From Guyanagaster necrorhizus (Eukaryota; Basidiomycota; Agaricomycetes; Agaricales; Physalacriaceae), in assembly GCF_019112545.1 (NCBI RefSeq), contig NW_025064886.1, positions 1,118,490 to 1,182,489 of the forward strand: 64,000 bases of DNA. The letters are read 5' to 3'. Below, piece by piece: positions 20,873 through 32,772 of this stretch (position 1 is the first letter of the stretch; each line of letters opens with the position of its first letter). The notes beneath the pieces were generated by a model that did no database searches, was not told the DNA's origin, and worked only from the letters and a program-made list of their open reading frames with translations. The position numbers and the translations under genes are program-made.

Positions 20873-23230
20873 GTGGTCCTCTGTCCAAAATCACTACTTG
20901 AGGCATACCATATTTTGCATAGACTTCATCCCATAGGATTTTAGCCCATTCTTCAGATGTTAATTCTGTCGGACATGTGACTGGAATAATTGCCTTCGAG
21001 AAGCGATCTACTATGACAATGATAGCATCATAGCCATCACTTTCGGGAAGTCCTGTTATTATATCCACCAAGATGTGGGTCCATGATGACAAAGAGACCT
21101 CATTTGGGTGAAGGGGAGCTGCTCTGGGTTGCATTGAAGCCTTGCCTTATTAGCAAACTTCACAAGCTTTGATATATTAGATGATATCATGGTCCATCTT
21201 TGGCCACTAATACTCCCTCAAGACTAATTCCTTTGTTTTAGCGATCTCTGGATGTTTAGTGGTCATGTGATCATGACAAATGGTGATGATATTGCCATGA
21301 AGGTGTTGATCCCTTGGGATATAGATTCTTTTATCATAGCAGATCATCCCTTCTTCTTTTTTCAGTCCCCATTCATGATTCAGCGATGAGGCTATCTTCT
21401 GATCCCACTTGTGGAAATCTCGAGTGGTGCTCTTGATCTGCTCATGTATCTCTTCTTCCATTGGCATAATCATTGTCTGAAAATGTTCTGGTCGCAATAG
21501 TATGACCTCTTTGTTGTCATCTCCTCTTTGGTTGTGATCCACCCTGTGGCTGAGGAGATCAGCCTTCTTGTTTGCTGCCTCAGCTTTGTGATGCAGCATA
21601 TAGTCATATTCGGATAGTTCCATAACCTATCTGGCCTGTCTGTGATTAAGCTTCTAGGGTTGTTGGAAGTATTATAGATTTTGATGATCAGTCCAGATTT
21701 TGAATGTCTGATTGGCTCCAATGAGATAATGCTGCCATTCAGCAAGAGTGAGCATTATGGTGAGGAGTTCTTTGTCATAAATTTCATAGTTGTGCTCTGT
21801 TACTGTGAGCACCTTTGACATAAAAGTGATAGATCGCTATTTGTCATTTTATTCCTGTGAGAGTACAGCTCCGATTGTGCCTTCACTGGAGTCAGCTTCC
21901 ACCCTGAACCTTCTATCTTGACTTGGTATAGCTAAGATGATGTCTTCAGCTAGTTGGTGTTTAAGGTCATTAAATGCTGCCTGTTGGGGAATTTTCCAGG
22001 TCTATGGGGAATTTCTGGTTAATTGCATTATTGGTCAGATGATTTTGCTGTAATCTCAGATAAATCATTGGTAGAAGTTGGTAAATCCAAGAAATGATTG
22101 TAGTTCCTTCTTCTTGGTCAGTTTCAGCCATTCGGTTACTCCTGCTACCTTGATAGGGTCCATTCTGATGCTTCCTTCACTGATGATGATTCTAAGATAT
22201 TCAGTTTCTAATACCTCGAATTCACACTTCTCAGCCTTAAGGAAGAGTCAGTGCTTCCTCATCAGTGATAGCACTTGTCATACTATCCTTCAGTGCTTCT
22301 CCTTGGTCTTGAACATGATGAGAATGTCATCCAAGTAGATTATTATCTTTCTCATGGTAATGAGATCTTTGAAGATATCATTCATCATCCACTGGAAGGT
22401 GGCTGGTGAATTGGTGAGTCTGAAAAACATAACTATCAGTTCAAACAAACTACAGTTAGTTCAAAAAGCAGCCTTCCACTCATTGCCTTTTTTGATATGC
22501 ACATTGTTGTATCTCCACTGAATGTCCAGTTTGGTGTAGTATTTTACACCCTGGAGTTTGTCCATTAGTTTCGCGATCAATAGAAGTGAATAGCAGTTCT
22601 TGATCATCATTTCATTGAGCTTTCGATAATTCTGCACTGGTTGGAGTTTTCTGTCTTTCTTTTTGATGAAAAAGAAGGGGGATGCCATTGGTGATTTCAA
22701 TGGTCGGATCCTTCCACTGGATAAGTTTTCTTCTAAAAACTTGTCCAGCTCTTGTTGTTTGTTATTGCCTAGTGAATAGCACTTGCAATCTAGGTTGGCA
22801 TTTGCATTCGGGATTAGTTCAATTGCATGGTCCTATGGTTTTGCATCAGGGAGTTCATCAAAACTTTTTTTTTTGAATAAATCCTGATAATTGCATATCC
22901 AATAGGGTACCATTTTCTCAAATGTCCTTTCTTCTTTCCTGGCATTAGCTCTTGCCACTAGGTCATTAGCATAGTGAGTGGCTCAAATGTTAATGGCCTT
23001 TTGTAGGTTGACAGTGAGAATTGTTTCACCATCTTTCATCTCTTCATCCCACTGGTCTTCAGGGTCACTATCCGGTAGTTTGAAAGGGGTTTTTCAGCAT
23101 CAGCATCTTGTGAAAATGAGGTGTCTAGTTTTCCAATTAATGAATGGGTTATGTCAGATTAGCCAATCATGTCCAAGGAATATTTCCTCATTTCTCAGGA
23201 TCAGTCTGAGTCTTGGCCATTCCCTCAGAT
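20873..23230 (-). pseudogene. element E: pol, first part (RT, RNase H, integrase N-terminus)
   Basis: Continues E's pol from the 5' side of the B insertion. Recognisable are the integrase start (VDIITGLPESDGYDAIIV), RNase H and hinge (LRPEHFQTMIMPMEEEI, CHDHMTTKHPEIAKTKEL), RT with YLDDILIM (about 22320-22340) and [13 protein letters not shown], and the end of the protease region (FLGHDWL at about 23165). Many stops and AT-rich substitutions; clearly dead. Upstream of FLGHDWL the usual protease motif DSGCTGSS cannot be found. Confidence 0.8.
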
Positions 23231-24446
23231 ATCATTCGATCCCTGCTTTCCTCTCCAGTTCCCTCTTATCTATGAGCTTTGACCACTGATTATTTTCAGA
23301 GAGAAGATTTCCCTCTTCTTCTATTTTTCCTTTCTCCCTCAGACCAATATAGGCCTTGAGGATCATTGGAGTTCTTCTAGTATGGAACCTCCCAGGTAAG
23401 TAAGTCCCAAACCTTTTTGGTCTTAGCATTATATTGCCACTCCCTCTCCTCTCCAATGCATTCAGAATATTGTTGGACCTCCTCAAAGAAGTTCTGATTG
23501 AGGAATAGGGTGGTGAGTTTCTTGTGCAAGAATCCTTGAAGGGCTCGATTGCTGATCTGGAGTGTTGGCCAGGGTGGTATTCTTGCTTTGATGGTCCAAT
23601 CGAAGGATTCATCATCTGCTAGGACACTACTGCTTCCTGACTCGCTGGACAGGAATCCATCTGAACCACTTTCTTCTTTTTTGGTGATGTCATCCCATCA
23701 GTTGATCCTATAGAGGTCATTCTCAGAATCTTCATTCCACTCAGTGCTTGAGAGGCCACTTTCACCCCTGGGCTGACCGAGGCTCTTAGCCTTCTGTACT
23801 TCCTTTCTCTGTGTCTGTTGATCAGGGATCGGTATCTCGATCCTGATTGTCTCCTGATTCATCTCAGCAATCTGGGGTGTAAGGGTCATCCTCAGGATTT
23901 TTGTCTCATTCTGTGCCTGAGGGCCATTTTCAATATTCTTAGACTCTTAGAGCAGGGCCCCATTCTGCTGGTCAGCCAATTCCAGCCAGCTGTTGGTGCT
24001 CTTCATCGAGCTTGTCTCCCCACTGCTGGCCATGCTTGACCTCCTCTTTTTCCACCAGTGTGTTAGTGGAGTCAGGGTCAGAGGTCGGGAGGAGTGGGGA
24101 ATAGAGGAGGGATTCCTCCTCCTCTTGGCTAGGACCTGATTGGCCCATATTCTCAGACCCTTGTCTGAATCTGATTTCATTGATTCGGGTCTTGGTAGAG
24201 AGACCGTTGATGAGTTGGTGGATGATGTCATTCTTGGCTTAATAATCCCAGATTATCCTAGTTGTTAGAGTTTCTAAAAGAACAGTCAGCAATTCAATAG
24301 AGAAAGGGGATACTTCGGAGTTGATAGAGCTGGTGTTGAAAGGCATATGGTTTCTTGTCCAATGGATCAAGAAATGTTTGTCAAGAAATGTTCAGTTCTT
24401 TTAGCCTTTTAGGCTTGAAGAAGGAAAGGAGAAGTCTTAAACTAAT
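23231..24446 (-). pseudogene. element E: atypical short 5' coding region
   Basis: This stands where the other elements have about 3.5 kb of ORF1, Gag and protease, but is only 1.2 kb. Parts of one minus-strand frame look protein-like (WTIKARIPPWPTLQISNRAL, then FFEEVQQYSECIGEERE), unlike the Gag of A, B or D. No CCHC knuckle is seen. The leader before the LTR keeps the family primer-binding-site shape (AAACTAATTG). Either E carries a different, shorter gag, or it lost much of the region by deletion and was joined to other sequence. Confidence 0.5.
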
Positions 24447-24964
24447 TGTTAAGCCTAAATCCCATATGACTATCAACACATGATAAACAGTTTAGAATCT
24501 CGCACTTCAGGTTAGACTGACTGAGTTCACAAGGTAATAGTGGTAGTGGTTCAAGGCATGGCAAGAAGCTTGAGCTCAAGAGTAGATGGTGAAGAATAAA
24601 CTTTAGTTCGAGATTGGGGTATTACAGCAAGAACTAAACTGCTTAAATACTGTTCTGTTATCTGGCTATTAATAACTATTCACAAAAGATATTGTCTGCT
24701 ATAGAGCTGTTTCCTCTGCTGTTGCCAGGCTCTCCACAAAAGCTGTTGTCTTGCTGTTGTGCTGTTACTGCTGCACTGCAGTTGAAGGACAAAAGGAACA
24801 TTGTCTCTCCCTTCACAGCACACAGCAGCACGATAGGAGAGTGACCAACTGGGTGCTGAGCTAAGCATTCTCACAGTCCTAAGCACTAGCCTAAGTGCCC
24901 TGACTAAGCAAAGATAGGGGTCATTTCTAAGGAAAAAGAAAAGAAAATAGGAAAAATCGTAACA
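24447..24964 (-). repeat. element E 5' LTR
   Basis: 518 bp, from TGTTAAGCCTAAATCC at 24447 to AAAATCGTAACA at 24964 in plus orientation. Beyond it the sequence enters the pol of element F. Confidence 0.85.
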
Positions 24965-25918
24965 GATGGCTAGCTCATTGGCATAATGAACTGTCTGAAT
25001 GTGCATTTCTTGTTGAAGATCGATGGCAAGTATGGTCTCCTCATCCTCCATCTCTTCATCCTATCAATCTTCTGAATTCTCATCAGGCAACTCAAACAGA
25101 ATTTTTCAGCACTGGCATCTCATAAATGTGATTTTTCTAATCTTCCAGTTGATTAACAGATTATGATATATTAGCCAGTCATAATCAAAGAAGATCTCTT
25201 TAGTTCTGAGATTGGTTACTGCAAAGTTGATCTATTCAGAATGATCTCTGATTGTGAGCTTTAGCTCAACAAATTCAGTGATCAAGCTGATCTCGTTCTT
25301 AGTTCTATCTGCATTGTAAACCAGAATGGGCACTGCTATGGTCTAAATTGAGAGTCTGTGCTTGTTGACAAAAGCTTGATTGATAAAACTCCTAGTGCAA
25401 CTGCTATTGATCAGGGCAGTTACAGCATAGATTGATCAGGATGTAAGAGTCTCGATCTGGACTTTAGTGAGTAGGTCTCATCCAGTTATCTTAGATCATC
25501 AAATGAACTTTCATGGCCTATAGAGTTCGTTGAGCCACTCTAGGGCTTGGCATCTCTCAGCTTTCTTCATGTCTCCCACCATTTTATTGATGACTTCTTA
25601 GATTCGTGTCTGGTGAATCCAGTTTTTGAGTATGGCTTTTGCTGCAGCTTTGTTCTTGGCATCCTTGATAGTCCTCTAGGTCTATTTGGTGTTGAATGGT
25701 TTGAGCCATATAGTAGGGTCTGCTGCCTTTGTTTGGCCCATAAATACTTGAGTTTTCTTTTTTAGCAATTCTTTAGTGTGCAAGATAGAAGTCTGAGGTA
25801 TATTTGAATGTGTAATAGGAGTAGACATAGGAGTAACTACAGAAATGCTATCAGTCTGGCTAGCAGCTGGAGTTTGCACACTGTGAAGTCCTTCAGTCAG
25901 TCTAATAGAATTGCTCAC
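24965..25918 (-). pseudogene. element F: 5' part of pol (protease region), truncated
   Basis: Minus-strand pol fragment from after Gag to just past the protease. It includes ALINSSCTRSF where active copies have ALIDSGCTGSS (two G-to-A changes destroy the catalytic Asp-Ser-Gly), then DLQQEMHIQ and the sequence ends at E's LTR. The RT, RNase H and integrase of F are not found to the left of element E, so the 3' half of F is missing from the window. Confidence 0.7.
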
Positions 25919-28566
25919 TGGCTGGCCCTGTCTTTTACTTCCTCAACCTTGGTCTCTGCACTAAGTCCCTCTTCTTCTTTTTGTAACTCAGTGATCTGGG
26001 CCCAGATGTCTTCTCTGGTCCATTTCTTCTTTAGGCAGTCCTTTGCCATATGATCCTTCTGGCCACAATTGAAGCACTTACTCTCTTTCTTCATCCAGTC
26101 TATATCCATTGGTTTTCCTTCACCTGTATAAGTCGTTCCTATCTTGGTCTTTTGTGCACTGTAGGTAAGAGCCATTGAGGGTCCTAATGATTTTCCAGCA
26201 GTTGTCCCTAATGATTTGTTAGAGATTGGCAATGTCAACTTCTTCATATAATCTTGCAGCATGGTAGATTCTGCTTTCTGCCTTTATTGCTCCTTGTACA
26301 TCTCAATGATCCATTCCTTCCATTCATCATAGTTGTTTAGCATGAGGGCTCTAATGCTGATTGTGGAAATCATTGTGATGTAAGAGAGGGGGACTCCTTG
26401 CTTGAGGGCCTCAACCATCCTGCTATTATTCATGGTATCATCCTGGATTCTGGTGAGTTTGGCCAGTCATTTCAGCTCATTGAAATAGTCTATTGCCACT
26501 TTGTCAGTCATCTTATACTCCTTGATCTTCTGTTTGTATATCTCTTGTACTACAGGATCAATAAATTTATTATGGAGCATTTATTTAAAGACAGGCCATA
26601 AGGGGTACTGATAGTGCTTCCAAGTTGTCAATCAGAAGTTTGGAGAAATGAGGATTCACCATATCTTAGTCTTCTCCTTAAGGTAGAAGGTAGCAAAGAT
26701 GATCTTATTCATGTCAGTTTTCAGATATCCTATGTAGACCTCAGAGTATTGCTCATAGTCTACAAGGAATCTATTAATGTCATCAGATATGCTCTTGAAA
26801 GAGCAGAGTTTTTACAGGAGGTCTAATACTGCAGCATCATTAGGTAGTACACTTATCAGGTTGGGCCATTCTGAGAAGAATGGTCAACACCACTCTTGGA
26901 GTGACCCCAGAAATGAATGGAGTGAGTTATCATCTGCCACAGGACTTTCTTATAGTGGTTCCTTCTTTTGGACTATAACCCTGTCTTGAATTGTGAATCT
27001 GAGTCAGACAGCTTCAGGATCATCCCAAACTAGCTCTTTTCTGCTTCTACTTGTCTCATCAGATAGAGGCTGGGCTCTCAAGATTTAGCTTTCTCTGCCA
27101 GTCCAGGGATTTTAATATGAGGTCAGCAGGTGATTGGACATCGGTCAGGATCATGATAGCCATGTTGCTGTAGATCAGGATGAGAGAGCAAAGTAGGAAA
27201 AGATGCTTTAAATAGACAGAGCTATGTATATAGCTCATTTCAGGGTGATAGATGGTGACCACAGCATTGGTTGGATAGGCTCTAGTGCTTGGTGTGCTAG
27301 CAGCCTTCAAATCTGATCTTCAGGATGTCTCTTGTTGTATTGTATGACAGCATAGTCAGTGGCCACATATCTTAAGATTTCTGTTCTTTTATTAGTGATA
27401 GAATATAAATATAATTGTCTCATCTGTGACACTATCCAAGTAGTATTGCATCATAAAAAGTTCACTCCCTGCAGGTAGTACTTCTGATACTCCTGCATTC
27501 TGACCTCTTGTACTGCCTGCTCCAGTTCTTTCTTATCTGTATCTTTCTGCAGTCTATAAGCCAGCTCTCTATCAGCTCAAGGTGGGTTGCTGCTTTCAGT
27601 TTCCTCATCCTCCTTACTCTCATTGTCCCTCTCTTCCTCAAGGAGGGAAGCAGTAGGCAGATCATAAAAACTCTCCTCATCCTCTTATGGTCATGCTGTC
27701 AACCCACTGTCTTGGCTGGATACTGGGTCTAGCCATGAGGCCTGATATGTTTGAGGCATTAAGATAGGTGGAAGCAGACTGACTTCTAATATCAGAGTTA
27801 TACCAGATCCCTCCTATTGCTCTCATCACTGCTACTTGCTTGTGATAGAGCTGGATGTTTCTTCTGCACTCATCGTCGAGGAGCTGTCCAACCATCCGAC
27901 TCCCAAAGAACCCTCAGAGAGCTCAAGCAAGGATATAGGCAGTTCTAGAGACTTATAACCCATAGTGTCTAAGGACAAACTCATTATCCCCAAACATAAT
28001 ATTGGCACTGGGAGTTCTTTGGAGAGAGAGATACTGTGGGATTGAAGGACATGGAGGAGAGATGCTGGTTCTTCCACCTACTGCAAGGGTTTTATTTCAC
28101 CAGTGGACTTTGTCTCATGGGTCAAACTCAGTGCTGGGTTCTTAGAATATAGGGGTTGAGAGAGATCAGTCAGTGCAGACTGGCATAAGTATAAATGTGA
28201 TCTTGGGCCAGATTCCATACCAGTTAGAGATGTTAGCGCTTTCCAGTTGAGCTCTTTTGACAGCTCACTGCTCTTTCTTATGCTTGATGGCTCTTCTTGC
28301 CTGGCCTTCAAGAATGAGACACTTCTCAAGCTTGCTTTGGAGTGGCTGAAGGATAGTTCTCTGTCTCTGTTCTTCTTGTCAGAGGGCTTCATTATAGTTG
28401 AATGGGATGTTAAGGTCCTATGTGAGAAAGAGCTGATGAATGATTTCATTTCAGCTTTCTCAGATCTGACACTTGTCCTCAAGCTGGTCTGAGAGAGACC
28501 ACCCCAGCCCACTGCTAGTTCTGACTGAATAGTGGGCAAAAGAAGTGGGGCTGTTAGGCTGGCTTC
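25915..28566 (-). pseudogene. element F: Gag
   Basis: Decayed Gag with the knuckle CFNCGQKDHMAKDC (about 26050-26090), the Gag domain (FIDPVVQEIYKQKIKEYK, YDEWKEWIIEMYKE) and the acidic/basic upstream part at 27460-28600. The frame is broken by many stops (for example W to stop before ILISPNF). At 28566 a solo LTR interrupts it, and 29078-29121 and 45177-45695 continue toward the 5' end. Confidence 0.7.
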
Positions 28567-29077
28567 TGTTAAGCCCAAATTCCACGTGACTAGAAACACA
28601 TGATAAACCGACAGAACCTCACACTTCAGATTATACTGTCAGAGTCCACTTATGTGTGACTAGTGTTGTGTTGTCAAGGCGTTGCAGTTCGCTCGAGATA
28701 AGATGGTGAAGTAAAGCTTTAGTTTGAGACTGGGGTATTACAGCGAGAACTAAGCTACTTAAATACTGTTCTGTTATCACGTTATAAATAACTGTTCACA
28801 AAAGATATTGTCTGCTGTAGAGCCGTTCCCCCTACTGTTGCCAGGTCTCCCACAAAAGCTGTTGTCTTTGCTGTGGAGCTGTGGTCGTGCACTGCAATTT
28901 GAAGATAAAAAGGGCATTGTCTCTCCCTTCACAGTGCATTGCAGTGTAACAGGAGATTGACCAACTTGGGCTGCTGAGCTAAGCATTCCCACTGTCATAA
29001 GCAAAGATAGGAGTCATTTCTGAGGAAAGGGAAAAGAAAAGAAAGAAAATAGAAAGAAAATAGAAAAAATCGTAACA
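28567..29077 (-). repeat. solo LTR inside element F
   Basis: 511-bp LTR of the E-type subfamily (TGTTAAGCCCAAATTCC to AAAAATCGTAACA). Both flanks read GCTTC (28562-28566 and 29078-29082), a perfect 5-bp target duplication, and both sides belong to the gag of element F. No internal sequence adjoins it. It therefore arose by LTR-LTR recombination and is not the end of F. Confidence 0.85.
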
Positions 29078-29121
29078 GCTTCAAGGTGTCATATAGCAGA
29101 ATCTTATAGCTATCTGAGCAG
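29078..29121 (-). pseudogene. element F: 44-bp gag segment between two insertions
   Basis: The stretch with ATCTTATAGCTATCTGAGCAG aligns, on the minus strand, with the segment of G around 30105-30150 (ATGGCTCTAAGATC) and joins 45177 when element G and one AGCAG are removed. Confidence 0.65.
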
Positions 29122-29578
29122 TGTTATGATTTTCCCTTCTTTTCCTTTTCTAAACCCCTATTTATGCTTAATCAAAGTGTCAAGGATAAGTGCTTAGGAC
29201 TATGGGAGTAGCTTAGTCATCACAACAAGCTGACTTTGTTATAGTTTTTTGATATTACTAATATCTGACAACAAATACATAATTGACCTTTTATGTATAG
29301 TAATGATGCTCAAGGACAATGGACATCCAGGACAGAGAAACACACAATAAGTACAAAGTATTAATAGCAAACCATGTACAGTATTTAAGAGGGCTCACTC
29401 TTGCTGATAACCTCAGCTTCAAGCTAAAGTTTATAACTACCATTCTACCTCAAGTCAATCCTTGACCTTGTGACATACCAATCCAGATATGCAACAAGTG
29501 AACTCAGCTGATCTTTCAAAGTGTGAAAGGACACCTGTTTATCATGTGTATTGGTTCATATAACACTTGGATCTAATA
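29122..29578 (+). repeat. element G 5' LTR
   Basis: Begins TGTTATGATTTTCCC and ends in ATCTAATA (decayed CTTAACA). 457 bp, the same length as the 3' copy. Confidence 0.85.
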
Positions 29579-29634
29579 ATTAGCTCAAAGCTTTCTACTT
29601 CTTTTTCTCAAGCCCAATTGTGCTGAGAAACCAA

Positions 29635-32600
29635 ATGTCCCCTTCTAGTAATGACAACCCAAATTTTGACCATGAGTTCTTTGAACTCCTCTCCTCTATC
29701 ATCGAAACACTGATCAGTTTATTGGTGATCATCCAGCTATGCCAGAGATGCTATTCTATTACTGCCTGGACTATTAGATACTATCAAGAATTTTAAAACA
29801 TCCAGCATATTCTGCACAATGTAATCTCTGACCTCCCCCTCTATGACATCCCTGAATCCTGATGAATGACCTACCAGTCCCCAAAAGCTGGACCTAGCAG
29901 CATGCATCAGGAGAATGGTCAAAAAGAAGAGGAAAGACAGTACTTCTCTTGACCCAGAGACCAAGACTATAGCATCCCAAGAAGGTACAGAATCCTTGTA
30001 TCAGGAAACCCCCCTGAAGCCCAGAACATCCCAGAGGACTTTTTCCAGCAGTCCTTCTCTCTCTCTTCTGCCTCCCAGACCCATGAGATTGCTGACCATG
30101 CCCAAGACTCTCTTGATACCCCTTGGATGGCTCTAAGATCCTATATATCAACATCTGGCAGCTAGCCTCATGGCCTCTGCTCTCCCACAGCCATCAGCAC
30201 CTGGGTGGAGAAAGACATCATCAACCAGCCTGATGATGAGCAAAGATGATAAGAACAATGAGAAGAAGCCATATGCTGGTACTTCTCAACCTGGGACTTT
30301 ACTGTTTCCTTTGACTATGATAAAGCTGTCTGACAGAAAGAGTGTAGGCAGCAGAATAAGCCACAGCCAGTACACCATGAGTCTGAGGACAGAATTATGG
30401 CAGAAGAGTCTCAAAGAAAAGCAGCAGCTGAGTATGATGAGCAGAACAGGGACCACTAGTGAGAAGTGGAAAGAGGGAGACTGGCCAAGGCTGATGTCTC
30501 CAACTGATACAGACTCCAACCAGAGGTCACCAGCATACTCGTGCCAGTACAAGCAGACTCCTCTCTTTCTACCCTCATTTTCAGAGAACTCAGCACTTCA
30601 CGAAGCAGAATCCCCAAGTACTGGACCAATAATACCCACACCAAGAGGGGATACAGACCTCCAATCCTGCAATATCCCCCTTTCTGATGAATCTCTAGTG
30701 CTGACTCTGTATTCAGAAGCAACAAGTCTATTCTCAGATATTATAGGCTCCAAGTCTCTGGTAATGCTCACATTCCTGCTCATATGCTCCAAGGATTTCT
30801 CAGAAGTAGGATTGTTGGACAGCTTATCGATGATGACTACTAGCAGAATGTCTGCCTCTATCATGAGCGAGTGGAGGTGACAAGAGCAACTAGAGAAAAC
30901 CAGTATGACTCCAGCATTAGCAGCTGACCTGCTGCCACCTATAACAATACACCAGGTCCTGCAACTGCTGGTCTGAGCACCCAGCCAGGGCAGTGAGGCG
31001 ATGATACAGCTAGAGAAGGCTGAGAGTTTCTACAACCTGCCCACTGCTTCCCTCTTCAAGGAGGAAGGGAATAACAAGAACACAGAGAAAACTGAAAGCA
31101 GCAATCCACCCTACCCCAGAAGAAGATTCATGTATGAAACAACAGACAAAGAAGAACTGGAGCAGGAGATAAAGAAGGTGAGGATGCAGGAATATCAGGA
31201 GTACTATCTGTGAGGAGTAAACTTTTTATGATGTGATGCTATCTGGATAGCATCACAGTTAGAACAATTATATTTGCATTCCACAACTGATGAACAAACA
31301 GAAATTCTGAGATATGCAGCAACCAACTATGCTGCCACTCAGTACAACAGAAGACACCCCAAAGACCAGGTTCAAAGACCATCAGCATACCAAATGCTGA
31401 TAACCATACACCCAATGCTGCAAACACCACCAGTAATCTCAAAACGAGCCATATATATAGCTCCATCCATCTAAAGCACCCTCTCATACTCCACCCCCTC
31501 AACCTGATCAACAGCAACTCAGCTGTTACAGCTGCAACCAATGCTGAAGGAGAAACTTGTTGGCTACCAAAACCCCTGGACTGGCAAGAGGAGCAGGCTT
31601 CTAGGAGCACAGCCCCCACCTGATGAAGCCACAGAGAGCAACACTGGAAAGGAACCCATCTGAGATAATCTAGAAGTGGTATGACTAGGATTCACAATTT
31701 GAGATAGAGTAATTGTCTAAAAAGAAGAGTTACTCTGTGGGAGCCCTATTGCTGATAACAACTCTCTTCACTCATTCCCAGGACCACCACACAAGTGGCA
31801 CTGACCCCCATTCTCTGAATGGCCCAACCCAATGAGCACACTGCTCTATAATGTGGCCATTCTCCAGTGCCACCTCAATCTCCTACAAAAGCCCCACTCC
31901 TTTAAAGAGGCATCTGACAATATTGACCAATTTATTATTGACTGCGAACAATATTTTGAGGTCTATATTAGGTATCTCAAGACCAATATAAACAAAGTCA
32001 TCTTTGCCATCTCTTATCTCAAAGAAAAGGCTAAGAACTGATAGATCCTTATTTCCTCCAACTTCCAATTGACAACCTGAGAGCACTATTGGTATCTCCC
32101 ATGGTCAGCATTTAAACAAATGCTGCACAACAAGTTCATTGATCCAGCAGTATAGGAGGTGTATAAACAAAAAATCAAGGAGTATAAGATGAGAGACAAA
32201 GCTGCCACTGACTATTTTGACAAGTTAGAACAACTCACAAAGCTCACTGAAGTACAGAAAAATATTGCAAATGAAGAGAGAATGATTGAGGCCCTCAAGT
32301 GAGGAGTTCTCTCTTCATACATCATAATGATCTCAGCCATTAGTGTCAGAGTCTTGATGCTGAATGAGTATGATGAGTGGAAAGAACAAATCATTGAGAT
32401 ATACAAGAAATGACAAAGGCAGAAAGTGGAATCCATGATGTTGCAAGATTACTCCAAGAAGTCAACACCACCAACCCTGAATAAAATATTGGGGACAACT
32501 GCCAGAAAATCACTGGGATTCTCTATGGCTCTCAGAAGACCAGGACCAGAATGACATACACCAGAACAGGGAAGCCAATGGACATTGATTGAATGAAAAA

Positions 32601-32772
32601 GGAAGAAAAGTGTTTCAATTGCAGACAGAAGGGACACATGGCAAAGGACTGCTTAAAGAAGAAACAAACCTGGGAAGATATTCATGTGCAGATCGCTGAC
32701 CTGCAGAAAGAGAAAGAAGAACTTGGCATAAAAATAAAGGTAGAGAAAGTAAAAGACAGGGCCAGCCAGTGA
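29635..32772 (+). pseudogene. element G: ORF1 and Gag
   Basis: AUG at 29635 opens an ORF1 with the same N-terminal design as in A: FDHEFFELLSSIIETLISLLVII, then ITAWTIRYYQEF and DLPLYDIP. Within YDIP the overlapping gag-frame AUG is also kept (ATGACATCC at about 29845). Gag follows with the acidic region, the Gag domain (NIDQFIIDCEQYFEVYI), and a decayed knuckle CFNCRQKGHMAKDC, to TGA at 32770-32772. Many in-frame stops. The survival of the ORF1 N-terminus in so old a copy shows that ORF1 is an ancestral part of the family. Confidence 0.7.

Noticed and set aside
28567..29077. This LTR taken as the 5' LTR of a separate element
   Set aside because: No primer-binding site or leader adjoins it; both flanks are GCTTC and both sides are the gag of F, so it is a solo LTR.
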